NCBI RefSeq assembly: GCF_011193355.1
Contig: NZ_CP049780.1
Coordinates: 2,580,556-2,644,555, forward strand
Direction of reading: 5' to 3'
Source: Streptomyces sp. JB150
Lineage (GTDB): Bacteria; Actinomycetota; Actinomycetes; Streptomycetales; Streptomycetaceae
Length of the DNA stretch: 64,000 nt
Within the stretch, counting starts at the first letter, position 1. Each line of letters starts with the position of its first letter. Below are positions 1 through 7,953 of this stretch, one piece after another. Both the position numbers and the translations under genes were made by a program. The notes beneath the pieces were generated by a model. It was not told where the DNA came from, ran no database searches, and saw nothing but the letters and a program-made list of their open reading frames with translations.

Positions 1-1
1 C

Positions 2-1045
2 GCGGACGCGGTCCTCCTCCAGCTCCGGGTGGGCGGCCAGGCGGCCCGCGAGCAGGACGAGACCTGGCCGCTGACCTGCGGCTGCGTCGGCCAGGAGACC
101 ACCGGCGCGGGGGGCCTGGCCAAGGCCCTGCGCACGGTCCCGGTGGTCCTGGACATCGCCGACCGCGTCCGCCGCGCCAACCCCGGCGCCTGGATCGTCG
201 ACTTCACCAACCCGGTGGGCATCGTCACCCGCGCCCTGCTCCAGGCCGGCCACAAGGCGGTGGGCCTGTGCAACGTCGCCATCGGCCTGCAGCGCAAGTT
301 CGCCGCGCTCCTCGGCGTACCGCCCGCGTCCGTCCACCTCGACCACGTCGGCCTCAACCACCTCACCTGGGAGACGGCCGTACGCCTGAACGGCCCCGAC
401 GGCGAGGACGTCCTGCCCCGCCTCCTCGCCGCCCACGGCGACACCATCGCCGCCGACCTGCGCCTGCCCCGCGCCCTCCTGGACCGCCTGGGCGTGGTCC
501 CCTCCTACTACCTGCGCTACTACTACGCCCACGACGAGGTCGTACGGGAACTGCGCACCAGACCCTCCCGGGCGGCCGAAGTCGCGGCCATGGAACGCGA
601 GTTGCTCACCCTCTACGCCGACCCCGCCCTGGACACCAAACCGGACCTGCTCGCCCGGCGCGGCGGCGCCTACTACTCGGAGGCCGCCGTCGACCTGGCC
701 GCGGCCCTCCTCACGGGCACCGGAAGCCCGTACCAGGTGGTCAACACGCACAACAACGGCACGCTCCCCTTCCTCCCCGACGACGCGGTCATCGAGGTCC
801 CCGCGACCGTGACCGGCACCGGCCCGACGCCCCTCCCCGTCGCCCCCGTCTCCCCCCTCTACGCGGGCCTGATGGCCGACGTCACCGCCTACGAGCACCT
901 GGCCCTCGAAGCCGCCCTCCACGGCGGCCGGGACCGGGTCTTCCAGGCCCTCCTCGCCCACCCCCTCATCGGCCAGTACGAGTACGCCGACACCCTCACC
1001 GACCAGCTGATCGCACACAACCGGGAGCACCTGGCGTGGGCCTGA
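2..1045 (+). CDS. GH4 family 6-phospho-beta-glucosidase, 5' end cut by window
   Basis: The frame is open from base 2, so the N-terminal NAD-binding part lies outside the window and about 347 residues remain. The visible part begins with the GH4 motif RVGGQAARxxDE, followed by GQET, DFTNPVGIVT, the CNVAIGLQ metal-cysteine region, the GLNHLTW histidine region and a C-terminal VVNTHNNG segment. GH4 enzymes cleave glycosides by an NAD- and divalent-metal-dependent oxidation-elimination route, usually on phosphorylated disaccharides. The downstream sugar-kinase gene overlaps its last 10 bases, so both belong to one carbohydrate operon, probably behind an ABC sugar importer outside the window. The exact sugar cannot be read from the sequence. 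Confidence 0.9.
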   Translation, partial: ADAVLLQLRVGGQAAREQDETWPLTCGCVGQETTGAGGLAKALRTVPVVLDIADRVRRANPGAWIVDFTNPVGIVTRALLQAGHKAVGLCNVAIGLQRKFAALLGVPPASVHLDHVGLNHLTWETAVRLNGPDGEDVLPRLLAAHGDTIAADLRLPRALLDRLGVVPSYYLRYYYAHDEVVRELRTRPSRAAEVAAMERELLTLYADPALDTKPDLLARRGGAYYSEAAVDLAAALLTGTGSPYQVVNTHNNGTLPFLPDDAVIEVPATVTGTGPTPLPVAPVSPLYAGLMADVTAYEHLALEAALHGGRDRVFQALLAHPLIGQYEYADTLTDQLIAHNREHLAWA

Positions 1046-2007
1046 CCGGACACGTCCTCGCCATCGACGCGGGCAACAGCAAGACCGACGTCGCCGTCGT
1101 CACCACCGACGGCGACGTCCTGGCCACGGCCCGCGGCGAGGGCTTCCGCCCACCCGCCGTCGGCCTCGACACGGCACTCGCCGCCCTCACCACCACGGTC
1201 CGCCAGGCCCTCGACACCGCCGCCCTCACCACCGTCACCCACGTCTCGGCCTGCCTCGCCAACGCCGACCTCCCCGTCGAGGAGAAGACCCTCACCGCCG
1301 CCCTGGGCGCCCGCGCCTGGGGCACCACCGTCGAGGTCCGCAACGACACCTTCGCCGTCCTGCGCGCCGGCGTCACCGAACCCCTGGGCGTCGCCGTCGT
1401 CTGCGGCGCCGGCATCAACTGCGCCGGCATGCGCCCCGACGGCCGCACCGCCCGCTTCCCCGCGCTCGGCCGCATCTCCGGCGACTGGGGCGGCGGCTGG
1501 GGCCTCGCCGAGGAGGCCCTGTTCCACGCGGCCCGCGCGGAGGACGGCCGCGGCGCGCCCACCCGCCTCGCCACCACCCTCCCCGCACACTTCGGCCTCC
1601 CCACCATGTACGCCCTCATCGAGGCCCTCCACCTCGGCCACATCCCACCCGCCCGCCGCCACGAACTCGCCCCCGTCCTCTTCGCCACCGCCGCCTGCGG
1701 CGACCCCGTCGCCCGCTCCCTCGTCGACCGCCTCGCCGACGAGATCGTCACCATGGCCACGGTCGCCCTCACCCGCCTCGACCTCCTCACCGAGCCCGCC
1801 CCCGTAATCCTCGGCGGCAGCATCCTCGCCGCACGGCACCCCCGACTCGACACCCGCATCCGCACCCTCCTCACCGACCGGGCCCCGCGAGCCGTCCCCC
1901 ACGTCGTCACGGCCCCCCCGGTCCTCGGCGCGGCCCTCCTCGGCCTGGACCACCTCCAGGCACCCCCGGAGGCCCAGTCCCGCCTGCAGTCCCACTTCAC
2001 CGGCTGA
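1036..2007 (+). CDS. N-acetylglucosamine kinase-like BadF/BadG/BcrA/BcrD ATPase
   Basis: This 323-residue protein of the ASKHA (actin/sugar kinase) fold probably phosphorylates an amino sugar or glucose inside the cell. It has the N-terminal phosphate loop DAGNSKTDVAV, the second loop VCGAGINCAGM, an SGDWGGGWGLA segment and the C-terminal LGGSIL and APPVLGAALLG motifs. The GTG at 1036 is chosen because GGGAG at 1023-1027 sits 8 bases upstream and the start overlaps the GH4 stop, suggesting coupled translation. Much longer open frames exist on both strands here but are GC artefacts. Paired with a GH4 glycosidase, it would prime released sugars for catabolism. Substrate is inferred from the family only. 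Confidence 0.88.
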   Translation: MGLTGHVLAIDAGNSKTDVAVVTTDGDVLATARGEGFRPPAVGLDTALAALTTTVRQALDTAALTTVTHVSACLANADLPVEEKTLTAALGARAWGTTVEVRNDTFAVLRAGVTEPLGVAVVCGAGINCAGMRPDGRTARFPALGRISGDWGGGWGLAEEALFHAARAEDGRGAPTRLATTLPAHFGLPTMYALIEALHLGHIPPARRHELAPVLFATAACGDPVARSLVDRLADEIVTMATVALTRLDLLTEPAPVILGGSILAARHPRLDTRIRTLLTDRAPRAVPHVVTAPPVLGAALLGLDHLQAPPEAQSRLQSHFTG

Positions 2008-2048
2008 CCAAGGCCCCGCGGAAAGCAACGCCCGGCAGCCGGAGACCG

Positions 2049-2408
2049 CTACGCGAGCCCGACCGGCCGCAGGCTCTCGTAGCGGGCGCACAGTTCACCG
2101 AGGGCGTACGCCAACTCGACGGCGTGCTCAGCCGCCCCCTCCGGCCCCGGCCCCACGGCGACGCTCAGCTTCTTGCGCGCCGCCCATACGGCGACCAGTC
2201 CGCCGTTGCGCAGCGGGTAGTACCGGGGCAGCTTCCGGGCGGCCTGCTCGACCACGGGCACGATCAGCTCGATGTGGCCGCGCAGCGCGCTGGTCAGCAC
2301 GTCCAGGTCCGCACCGCTCGGCGGCTGCGCACCGGGACCGATCACGCGGCGGACCGTGTCGCGCATCGTCACGAGGTCCACCGGAGGGATGCCGTCCGCC
2401 ACGCTCAT
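2049..2408 (-). CDS. DUF6415-like conserved hypothetical protein
   Basis: This is a 119-residue, mostly helical soluble protein and the last gene of a four-gene minus-strand mini-operon. It resembles the Streptomyces DUF6415 family as I remember it: an N-terminal helix with RDTVRRVIG, a central LRGHIELIVPVVEQAARKL stretch and a C-terminal LAYALGELCARYESL helix. No signal peptide, membrane segment or catalytic motif is visible. The ATG at 2408 overlaps the upstream stop as ATGA (2405-2408), which fixes the start although the open frame runs back to 2552. Function is unknown; the family is often labelled as linked to natural-product genes, a weak annotation that I would not rely on. Confidence 0.7.
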   Translation of the reverse strand: MSVADGIPPVDLVTMRDTVRRVIGPGAQPPSGADLDVLTSALRGHIELIVPVVEQAARKLPRYYPLRNGGLVAVWAARKKLSVAVGPGPEGAAEHAVELAYALGELCARYESLRPVGLA

Positions 2409-2590
2409 CGGAGCCCGCCCGCCTTCCCGTGGCAAGGACACCCGCACCGCAGTACGAGCAGGACGCGGCTGGAATGGGGCAGCGCAATGTCCTTGGTCCG
2501 GCGGCACTTGCCGTGCATGTCCCGGTAGTCGGGCCGCTGCGCCAGCGTGCACTCCGCCGACAGGCTGTTAGTGGTGGTGTCGACGGTCAC
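2405..2590 (-). CDS. 61-residue cysteine-rich conserved small protein
   Basis: This small protein is the third gene of the mini-operon. It carries a spaced cysteine set: ECTL near residue 14, GKCRR near residue 29, then CGCPC close to the C-terminus followed by histidine. That pattern suggests a small metal-binding knuckle. Similar short proteins with a YRDMHG...CRRT core accompany DUF6415-type genes in many streptomycetes (from memory). The GTG start at 2590 overlaps the preceding stop as GTGA, and its own stop overlaps the next ATG, so all three are probably translated by coupled ribosomes. Function unknown. It could be a cofactor or partner of its neighbours; no enzyme signature is present. 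Confidence 0.6.
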   Translation of the reverse strand: MTVDTTTNSLSAECTLAQRPDYRDMHGKCRRTKDIALPHSSRVLLVLRCGCPCHGKAGGLR

Positions 2591-2808
2591 GGCAGCTCAC
2601 CTCGCGACCGCGCATTGGCCACCGACACCCCGGCGCGCAGCGCCTCGCTCACCGCGACGGGCCGCAGCCGGCCCGGCTCCGCGTCCCACTCGCACCCACC
2701 GCCGACCGGCCGCAGCTGCACGTACGGCCCCTCGAAGCCCATCACCTTGCCGGTCTTCCCCACCCCGGTGTCCTCGACGAGGTCTCCGAGCCGCGGCTCA
2801 TAGGTCAC
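2587..2808 (-). CDS. 73-residue conserved small protein (GDLV...GPYVQLRPVGGG type)
   Basis: The second gene of the mini-operon encodes a short soluble protein with GDLVEDTGVGKTGKVMG followed by GPYVQLRPVGGGCEWD, which looks like a small beta-barrel (SH3- or KOW-like) repeat, then a helical C-terminus ending ARSRGELP. The GTG at 2808 is preferred over the GTG at 2814 because it makes a GTGA overlap (2805-2808) with the upstream stop, the same arrangement as the other two junctions. The fold comment is inference from hydrophobic patterning, and no function is known to me. Confidence 0.6.
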   Translation of the reverse strand: MTYEPRLGDLVEDTGVGKTGKVMGFEGPYVQLRPVGGGCEWDAEPGRLRPVAVSEALRAGVSVANARSRGELP

Positions 2809-3074
2809 CGCCACCGCTCACCCCCCGCAGGGCCCGCCTGGGCGGTCGCGTGGATGTCCGCCCCCAGGCAGGCCACGTAGGGCCGGACGAGGACGCCCGT
2901 CGGTTCCCACGGGGGCGGGGTGTACCGCTTCCGGCGGAGGCTGCGGACGGCAACGGGCCGCGCGCCCCGGACGTCCGGCGACGGCTGCGGAGAGGGGGTG
3001 GGCCGCACCCCGCACGGGCCGAGGGTGCGGCGATGCCGCCCAGGGACTCGCGGTCCGAACAGAATCGCCCTCAC
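2805..3074 (-). CDS. First gene of mini-operon, hypothetical protein ending in LVRPYV motif
   Basis: An 89-residue basic protein. The only recognisable part is the C-terminal GVLVRPYVACLGADIH segment, a pattern I associate with the lead gene of this four-gene arrangement in other streptomycetes. The N-terminal half is arginine- and proline-rich and low in information. The GTG at 3074 is a guess: the frame is open upstream to 3446 and no good ribosome-binding site decides it. A perfect 10-base palindrome lies 6 bases upstream of this start. It could be longer or shorter than given. Confidence 0.45.
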   Translation of the reverse strand: MRAILFGPRVPGRHRRTLGPCGVRPTPSPQPSPDVRGARPVAVRSLRRKRYTPPPWEPTGVLVRPYVACLGADIHATAQAGPAGGERWR

Positions 3075-3079
3075 CCATT

Positions 3080-3089
3080 CGAGTACTCG
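3080..3089. promoter_or_regulatory. Perfect palindrome CGAGTACTCG upstream of the mini-operon
   Basis: Ten-base perfect inverted repeat directly before the proposed first start codon of the minus-strand mini-operon, in the gap shared with the divergent SLOG/XRE genes. Its place fits an operator covering the ribosome-binding region. The neighbouring XRE/TPR regulator is the obvious candidate binder, but this is inference only; a palindrome this short can occur by chance. Confidence 0.35.
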
Positions 3090-3329
3090 TGGTAGGAAAA
3101 CCACTGTCGACGCTCCTCCATAGCGTTGGCCATGCCCCCCGGACCGTTGCACGCGGCCGCGGGGGTCCAGGGCTTGTGTGGACGGCCGGGACGTGACACA
3201 CGGCAGGGCACGATCGCCGTGCTTCCCGAGGAGACCGGCGAGCCGGCGCAGGTCGTCGGCGTCCGCACGCAGACGATTCCAAGAGTTCTGACCAGGCGGG
3301 ATCCGACAACCTATGACACGGAGTTGATC

Positions 3330-3782
3330 TTGACTCGTGCGGTGACGATCACAGGCACCCGCAGCACCGGGCACCGAGGCCCTGAGGAGTACGCGGCCCT
3401 TTTCGCCGGCTATCTGCGCCCGTTCGCCGACAGCGCTCACTTCCACATCGGCGGGGCCAAGGGCATCGATTCCCTCACTCTGCTGTGGATCGCCGACAAC
3501 ACGGCAGCGGACATCACCGTCGTCGTCCCCGGGACCGTGGATCAGCAGCCGGCCGAGGCGCGGCAGGCGATCGCCCGCGTCCGTGACCGCATCAGGGAGA
3601 TCGTCGAGCTTCGGGCGCCGGAACTCGGGTCACCGGCCTACCACGCGAGAAACCGCTGGATGGTCGACCGCAGCAGCATGACGATCGGCTTCCCCAAGGG
3701 TGAGGACCCCGCTTCGGGCACATGGCAGACCCTCAACTACACAGCCGATCAGGGGAAGCCCCGTCTGATCGTGCCCGTGTGA
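3330..3782 (+). CDS. SLOG-fold (DprA/LOG-like) nucleotide-binding protein
   Basis: A 150-residue protein with a Rossmann-like SLOG pattern: VTITGTRS near the N-terminus, then HIGGAKGIDSLTLLW (the GGAxGID phosphate-binding loop), ITVVVPGT, and a late RNRWMVDRSSMTIGFP segment that resembles the RN..M.D.S motif of DprA-type proteins. SLOG proteins bind or cleave nucleotides or bind single-stranded DNA. The TTG at 3330 is chosen because GGAG (3320-3323) sits 6 bases upstream and the fold begins at once; the open frame extends back to 3126 without SLOG sequence. An XRE/TPR regulator gene follows after 17 bases, so the two probably form one unit. Role unknown; a nucleotide sensor is one possibility. 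Confidence 0.7.
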   Translation: MTRAVTITGTRSTGHRGPEEYAALFAGYLRPFADSAHFHIGGAKGIDSLTLLWIADNTAADITVVVPGTVDQQPAEARQAIARVRDRIREIVELRAPELGSPAYHARNRWMVDRSSMTIGFPKGEDPASGTWQTLNYTADQGKPRLIVPV

Positions 3783-3799
3783 ACGTTTCTCGGAGCACC

Positions 3800-5152
3800 A
3801 TGGACGGCATGGACCGCATGGACGACAGGGCCGCAGGGGCGGCGGCGCTCAAGCGGTTGCGGAAGCGGCGCGGTCTGTCCCTCGCCGCCTTCGCCCGCGT
3901 CCTCATCACGATCGCCGAGAGCCTGCACCAGCCGCCGCTCCCCGCGGTCGCCAGCGTGCAACGATCCGTGGCCCGCTGGGAATCCGCCAAGCCGACGGTG
4001 CCCGACGAACGGCATCAGCTCCTCCTGGCACACCTCTACGCACGCACACCGGGCGGCGACCTCGCGCTCGGCGCCGGCTCCGACTTCGCTCAGTACCTGG
4101 AGGTGCTCGGACTTCTCGGCGAGAGCGAGCAGCGAGTCGCCGACCTGCGCACCACGGTGCTTCGCGCGGCAACTGACCCCGGCGGAAGCATGCTCGCCCT
4201 GCTGTCCCCGGAGGTCAACGCGGGCCTGGCCGCTGCTCTGCACGATCCGGCACGCACCGACGAACGGACCCTGGCCGGACTCGCCTCCGTCGTCGCCGAC
4301 GTCAACGCCCAAGTGGGCTCGCTGCCGATGGCGCGACTCCAACTGCTCCTCGCTCCAGCGGTGGAGGCTGCTCGGCGCCTCCTGAACGGACCGGTACCAG
4401 ACCCGCTCATGGCCCCTCTCCGCGAGGTGGCGGTCGCCGGCATGACGCTGGCCGCGCGGCTGGCGTTCGAGACACGGGACGACACCGCTTCGCGTGCCCT
4501 GTACGCAGAGGCGTCGCAGCAGGCGAGAAGACTCGCCGAGCCGTGGCGGCAAGCCGGCGTCCACATGAGCCACGCGCTGACCAGCCTGTATGCCAGGCAA
4601 GGGCTCGACGAAGCACGACGGCTCGTCGACGAAGCCGTTGGCGCCGCACGCACGGGGCAGAGCGCACTGGTGCGCGCCCGAGCCCACGCCCTCCAGGCCG
4701 AGCTGGCAGCGCGCGCCGGGCACAAGCGGCAGGCCCGGACCGCGCTCGGGCTCGCCTGGTACGACATGGAGGCCGATCACGCGGGGGACCCCGCGCCGAC
4801 CAGCTTCTCCCCCGGTCACCTGCGCGGCTTCGAGGGCGTGTGCGAGCTGTACGTCGGTGACCCGTCGGAGGCTCACGACCGGTTCGCCCGGTCGGCCTCC
4901 ACCCTCGCTGCTCCCAGGGAGCGGGTGCAGCAGGCGATCGTCAGAACCGACCAGGCACTCGCCCGCATCCGGCTCGGTGAACCCGAGGCTGCCGCCGACC
5001 TGCTGCACGACTGCGTGGACGCGGCGTCCGCTACGGGCGGTCGGGTACCGGCACTGCGCCTGAGAGGGGCACGGCAGGAGTTGGTGCCGTGGCGGCGGGA
5101 GGACTGGGTGGCCGACCTCGACGACCACATCATGGACGCGTTCGGCACCTGA
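3800..5152 (+). CDS. XRE-type HTH regulator with TPR-like helical C-terminus
   Basis: A 450-residue cytoplasmic protein. Residues about 10-70 form an XRE/Cro-type helix-turn-helix (ALKRLRKRRGLSLAAFARVL, then SVQRSVARWESAKP). The remainder is a long alanine-rich array of paired helices typical of TPR regulators that bind peptides or partner proteins. ATG 3800 lies 4 bases after GGAG (3792-3795); ATGs at 3809 and 3818 are alternatives. It follows the SLOG gene closely and is divergent from the mini-operon, so autoregulation and control of the 3080-3089 palindrome are plausible but unproven. Architecture resembles the many Streptomyces TPR regulators of development and antibiotic genes. Confidence 0.8.
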   Translation: MDGMDRMDDRAAGAAALKRLRKRRGLSLAAFARVLITIAESLHQPPLPAVASVQRSVARWESAKPTVPDERHQLLLAHLYARTPGGDLALGAGSDFAQYLEVLGLLGESEQRVADLRTTVLRAATDPGGSMLALLSPEVNAGLAAALHDPARTDERTLAGLASVVADVNAQVGSLPMARLQLLLAPAVEAARRLLNGPVPDPLMAPLREVAVAGMTLAARLAFETRDDTASRALYAEASQQARRLAEPWRQAGVHMSHALTSLYARQGLDEARRLVDEAVGAARTGQSALVRARAHALQAELAARAGHKRQARTALGLAWYDMEADHAGDPAPTSFSPGHLRGFEGVCELYVGDPSEAHDRFARSASTLAAPRERVQQAIVRTDQALARIRLGEPEAAADLLHDCVDAASATGGRVPALRLRGARQELVPWRREDWVADLDDHIMDAFGT

Positions 5153-5422
5153 CCGGCCGTCCACACCCGGGCCGCCCCCGCCAGGCACCGGCAGCACGCC
5201 ACCCCGCCTCCGACGGCACCCCCGGGCGCCCCACCTCGAAAGGGAACCGATCCACCCCCACCGGCGTATTCACTGCAGGGGGAGCGCCGCACGACCGCAC
5301 ACCACACCGCACCGCGCCACCGCACCACTTCGCGATCCGCTCAAGACCGAGCCGCACCCGGTGCGGATGTCACTCCGGGCAGCGATACTTGCGGCGACAG
5401 ATGACCATGGGGGAGGTCAAGC

Positions 5423-6829
5423 GTGAGCGTGACGACCACGCCGAACGGCGCCCGCGCCGCGGCACCACCGCCACAGCAGCAGTCACCGCCGCAGCAGCAG
5501 CCACCGCGCCGCACCGCCTTCGCGGAAGGCTGGGACCACCTCCGGGCCGCCGCCACCACGGAACCCGGCCGCCTGCGCATCATCGGTGCCGTCCTCGCCT
5601 CCCTCGTCCTCGCCTTCGGCACCGTCACCGCCTGGCAGACCACCACCCGCACCGCCGCCGCCGACGACGTCCTCCACAGCAGCCGACCCCTCACCTCCGC
5701 CGCGGCCGACATCTACCGCTCCCTCACGGACGCGAACACCGCCGCGTCCAGCGGCTTCCTCGCCGGCGGCCAGGAGTCCGAGGAGACCCGCGAGCGCTAC
5801 GAGAAGGACATCCGCACGGCCGCCGCCAAACTGGTCACGGCCGCGAACAGCAGCGACCCGGGCTCCCCCTCCGCCCGTACCATCGCCACGCTGAACAGAC
5901 TCCTGCCGGAGTACAAGGGCCTGATCGAACGCGCCCGCGCCAACAACCGCCAGGGCTACCCCCTCGGCGGTGCCTACCTGCGCCACGCGAACGACACGAT
6001 GCAGACCCGGATGCTCCCGGCCGCCGAGGCCCTCTACACCTCCGAGAGCCGCCGCCTGCGCGCCGACTACGCCGACGCCACCCCCTACCCCTGGGCCGCC
6101 ATCGCCCTGGGTGCCACCACGCTCGCCGTCCTCGCCTGGGCCCAGCACCGCACGTACCGCCGTACGAACCGGGTCCTGAACCACGGCCTGGTCGCCGCCA
6201 CCGCGGCCACCGCGATCGCCCTGCTGTGGCTGACCGTCGGCCACACCGTCGCCCGCGCCGGCCTGCACGACTCCTACGACCACGGCGTCCGTTCCCTCGA
6301 CGTCCTGCACGAGGCCCGCATCGCGTCCCTCAAGGCCCGCGGCAACGAGAACCTGACCCTGGTCAACCGCGGCGCGGAGACCGTCGAGGTCGCACCGGGC
6401 GAGTTCGACGACAAGTTCGACGTGGCGTACCGGGCGTCGATGAAGGACCTGGCCGAGGGCCTGGCGGAGGCCGCCGCCCTCGCCGACGACGACACGGGCA
6501 AGGCCCCGGTACGCGCCGCCACCGGCAACATGGACGTCTGGCAGGACCGTCACCGGCAGGCCCGCAAGGCCGACGACGCGGGTGACTACCAGACGGCCCT
6601 GGACAGGATCATCGGCGCGAAGAGCAAGCAGCCGACCGGCGAGTGCTTCGACAGCGTCGACCGTAACCTCCAGACGGCGATCGCCCACGAGGAACGGGAG
6701 TTCGAGCGGTCGGCCGGTGACGGCAGGGACGCGCTGACGGGCCTGGCGGCGGGCGCCGCGGTCCTCGCCGTGCTGGGCGCGGCCGGCGCGCTGCTGGGCA
6801 TCGGCCGCAGGCTGTCGGAGTACCGGTGA
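5423..6829 (+). CDS. GlnX-like four-helix membrane signalling protein
   Basis: A 468-residue membrane protein: a Gln/Pro-rich cytoplasmic start, a first membrane helix about residues 52-72, an extracytoplasmic helical domain (about 75-215), two central membrane helices (about 220-275), a second external domain (about 280-430) and a final helix (about 438-460). This layout and the neighbouring binding protein and PknG kinase match mycobacterial GlnX, which passes amino-acid binding by GlnH across the membrane to PknG. GTG 5423 is supported by GGGAGG at 5411-5416. The next gene starts at or beside the stop. Identity rests on topology and synteny, as sequence similarity could not be computed. 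Confidence 0.75.
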   Translation: MSVTTTPNGARAAAPPPQQQSPPQQQPPRRTAFAEGWDHLRAAATTEPGRLRIIGAVLASLVLAFGTVTAWQTTTRTAAADDVLHSSRPLTSAAADIYRSLTDANTAASSGFLAGGQESEETRERYEKDIRTAAAKLVTAANSSDPGSPSARTIATLNRLLPEYKGLIERARANNRQGYPLGGAYLRHANDTMQTRMLPAAEALYTSESRRLRADYADATPYPWAAIALGATTLAVLAWAQHRTYRRTNRVLNHGLVAATAATAIALLWLTVGHTVARAGLHDSYDHGVRSLDVLHEARIASLKARGNENLTLVNRGAETVEVAPGEFDDKFDVAYRASMKDLAEGLAEAAALADDDTGKAPVRAATGNMDVWQDRHRQARKADDAGDYQTALDRIIGAKSKQPTGECFDSVDRNLQTAIAHEEREFERSAGDGRDALTGLAAGAAVLAVLGAAGALLGIGRRLSEYR

Positions 6830-6840
6830 AGGGACCGACG

Positions 6841-7908
6841 ATGACCGGACGAACTGACACCGCCGCGAGCGCGGGACCGGACGCCGCGACCCGCCGCCCC
6901 CACCGCCCGCCGGCGGCCCTGAAGGGCTGGGGCGGTGTCACCGCGATGGCCGCGGTCTGCGTCCTGACCCTCGTCCTGGCCCTGCTCCTGCCGCACACGC
7001 AGAGCAGCCGCACGGACGCCGCCGTCACGGCCGGGCAGGGCGGCACGGAGGCGACCGTCGCCAGGGCCGAGGAGTGCGAGGACCCGGAGGACCAGAGCCT
7101 TTCCCCGTCCACCGCCGAGGGCGAAGCCGTCGCCGCCATCAAGCAGCGCGGCTACCTCTCCGTCGGCGTCGACCAGAACAGCTACCGCTGGGGCTACCGC
7201 AACCCGAACAGCACGGCGAAGACGGTCGAGCTGGAGGGCTTCGACATCGACCTCGCCCGCCGCATCGCGGAGAAGCTCCTCGGCGACCCGGACCGCATCC
7301 GCTTCAAGGCGATCCCGACCAACCAGCGCATCCCGGCGATCAGGAACGGCCAGGTCGACATGGTGGTCCGCACGATGACGATCACCTGCGCCCGGCTGAA
7401 GGAAGTCGCCTTCTCCGCGCCGTACTTCCTCACCGGCCAGCAGGTCCTGGCCCCCGTCTCGTCCACCGTGAAGGGCTACGACGACACCCTCGCCGGCAAG
7501 CGGATCTGCTCGGCGAAGGGTTCGACGGCGTACGAGAAGCTGGCCGAGGACCGCGCGAGCGGCGACCTGCCCGCGTCGGCCGACATCTCCACCACGGTCC
7601 CCAACCAGCTGGACTGCCTGGTCCGGCTCCAACTCGGCGAGGTGGACGCGGTGGTGACGGACAGCGCGCTCGCCGCGAGCCAGGCCGCGCAGGACCCGGC
7701 GGTGGAACTCAAGGGCAAGCGCTTCACGACCGAGTACTACGGGGTGGCGATGAAGAAGCAGTCCCCGGATCTGGTACGCCGGGTCAACCGGATCCTGGCG
7801 GACTACCGCGAAGACGGCGGATGGAAGACGTCGTACGACAAGTGGCTGTCGCCGACGCTGGGTAGGGACTCGGAGTCGGCTACCCCGCCGGCGCCGGATT
7901 ACCGGTAA
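6841..7908 (+). CDS. GlnH-like membrane-anchored family 3 solute-binding protein
   Basis: This 355-residue protein has a single N-terminal membrane helix (about residues 38-58) and no visible lipobox cysteine, then an extracellular family 3 binding domain: GYLSVGVDQNSYRWG, LEGFDIDLARRIAEKLL, IRNGQVDMVVRTMTIT, FSAPYFLTGQQVLAP, GKRICSAKGSTAYEKL. Such domains bind polar amino acids; aspartate/glutamate is the reported ligand class for mycobacterial GlnH. ATG 6841 follows GAAGGGA by 6 bases; GTG 6826, giving a GTGA overlap with the previous stop, is an equally credible start. There are no ABC permease or ATPase genes nearby, so it serves sensing rather than import. Likely partner of the upstream GlnX-like protein. 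Confidence 0.8.
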   Translation: MTGRTDTAASAGPDAATRRPHRPPAALKGWGGVTAMAAVCVLTLVLALLLPHTQSSRTDAAVTAGQGGTEATVARAEECEDPEDQSLSPSTAEGEAVAAIKQRGYLSVGVDQNSYRWGYRNPNSTAKTVELEGFDIDLARRIAEKLLGDPDRIRFKAIPTNQRIPAIRNGQVDMVVRTMTITCARLKEVAFSAPYFLTGQQVLAPVSSTVKGYDDTLAGKRICSAKGSTAYEKLAEDRASGDLPASADISTTVPNQLDCLVRLQLGEVDAVVTDSALAASQAAQDPAVELKGKRFTTEYYGVAMKKQSPDLVRRVNRILADYREDGGWKTSYDKWLSPTLGRDSESATPPAPDYR

Positions 7909-7953
7909 CGAGCCCCACCCGCCAACCCCCCATCAGCAAGCGAGAGGTGATCG

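Noticed and set aside
6841..7908. Amino-acid ABC importer binding protein
   Set aside because: No permease or ATPase gene nearby; membrane helix anchor and GlnX/PknG neighbours favour a sensing role.
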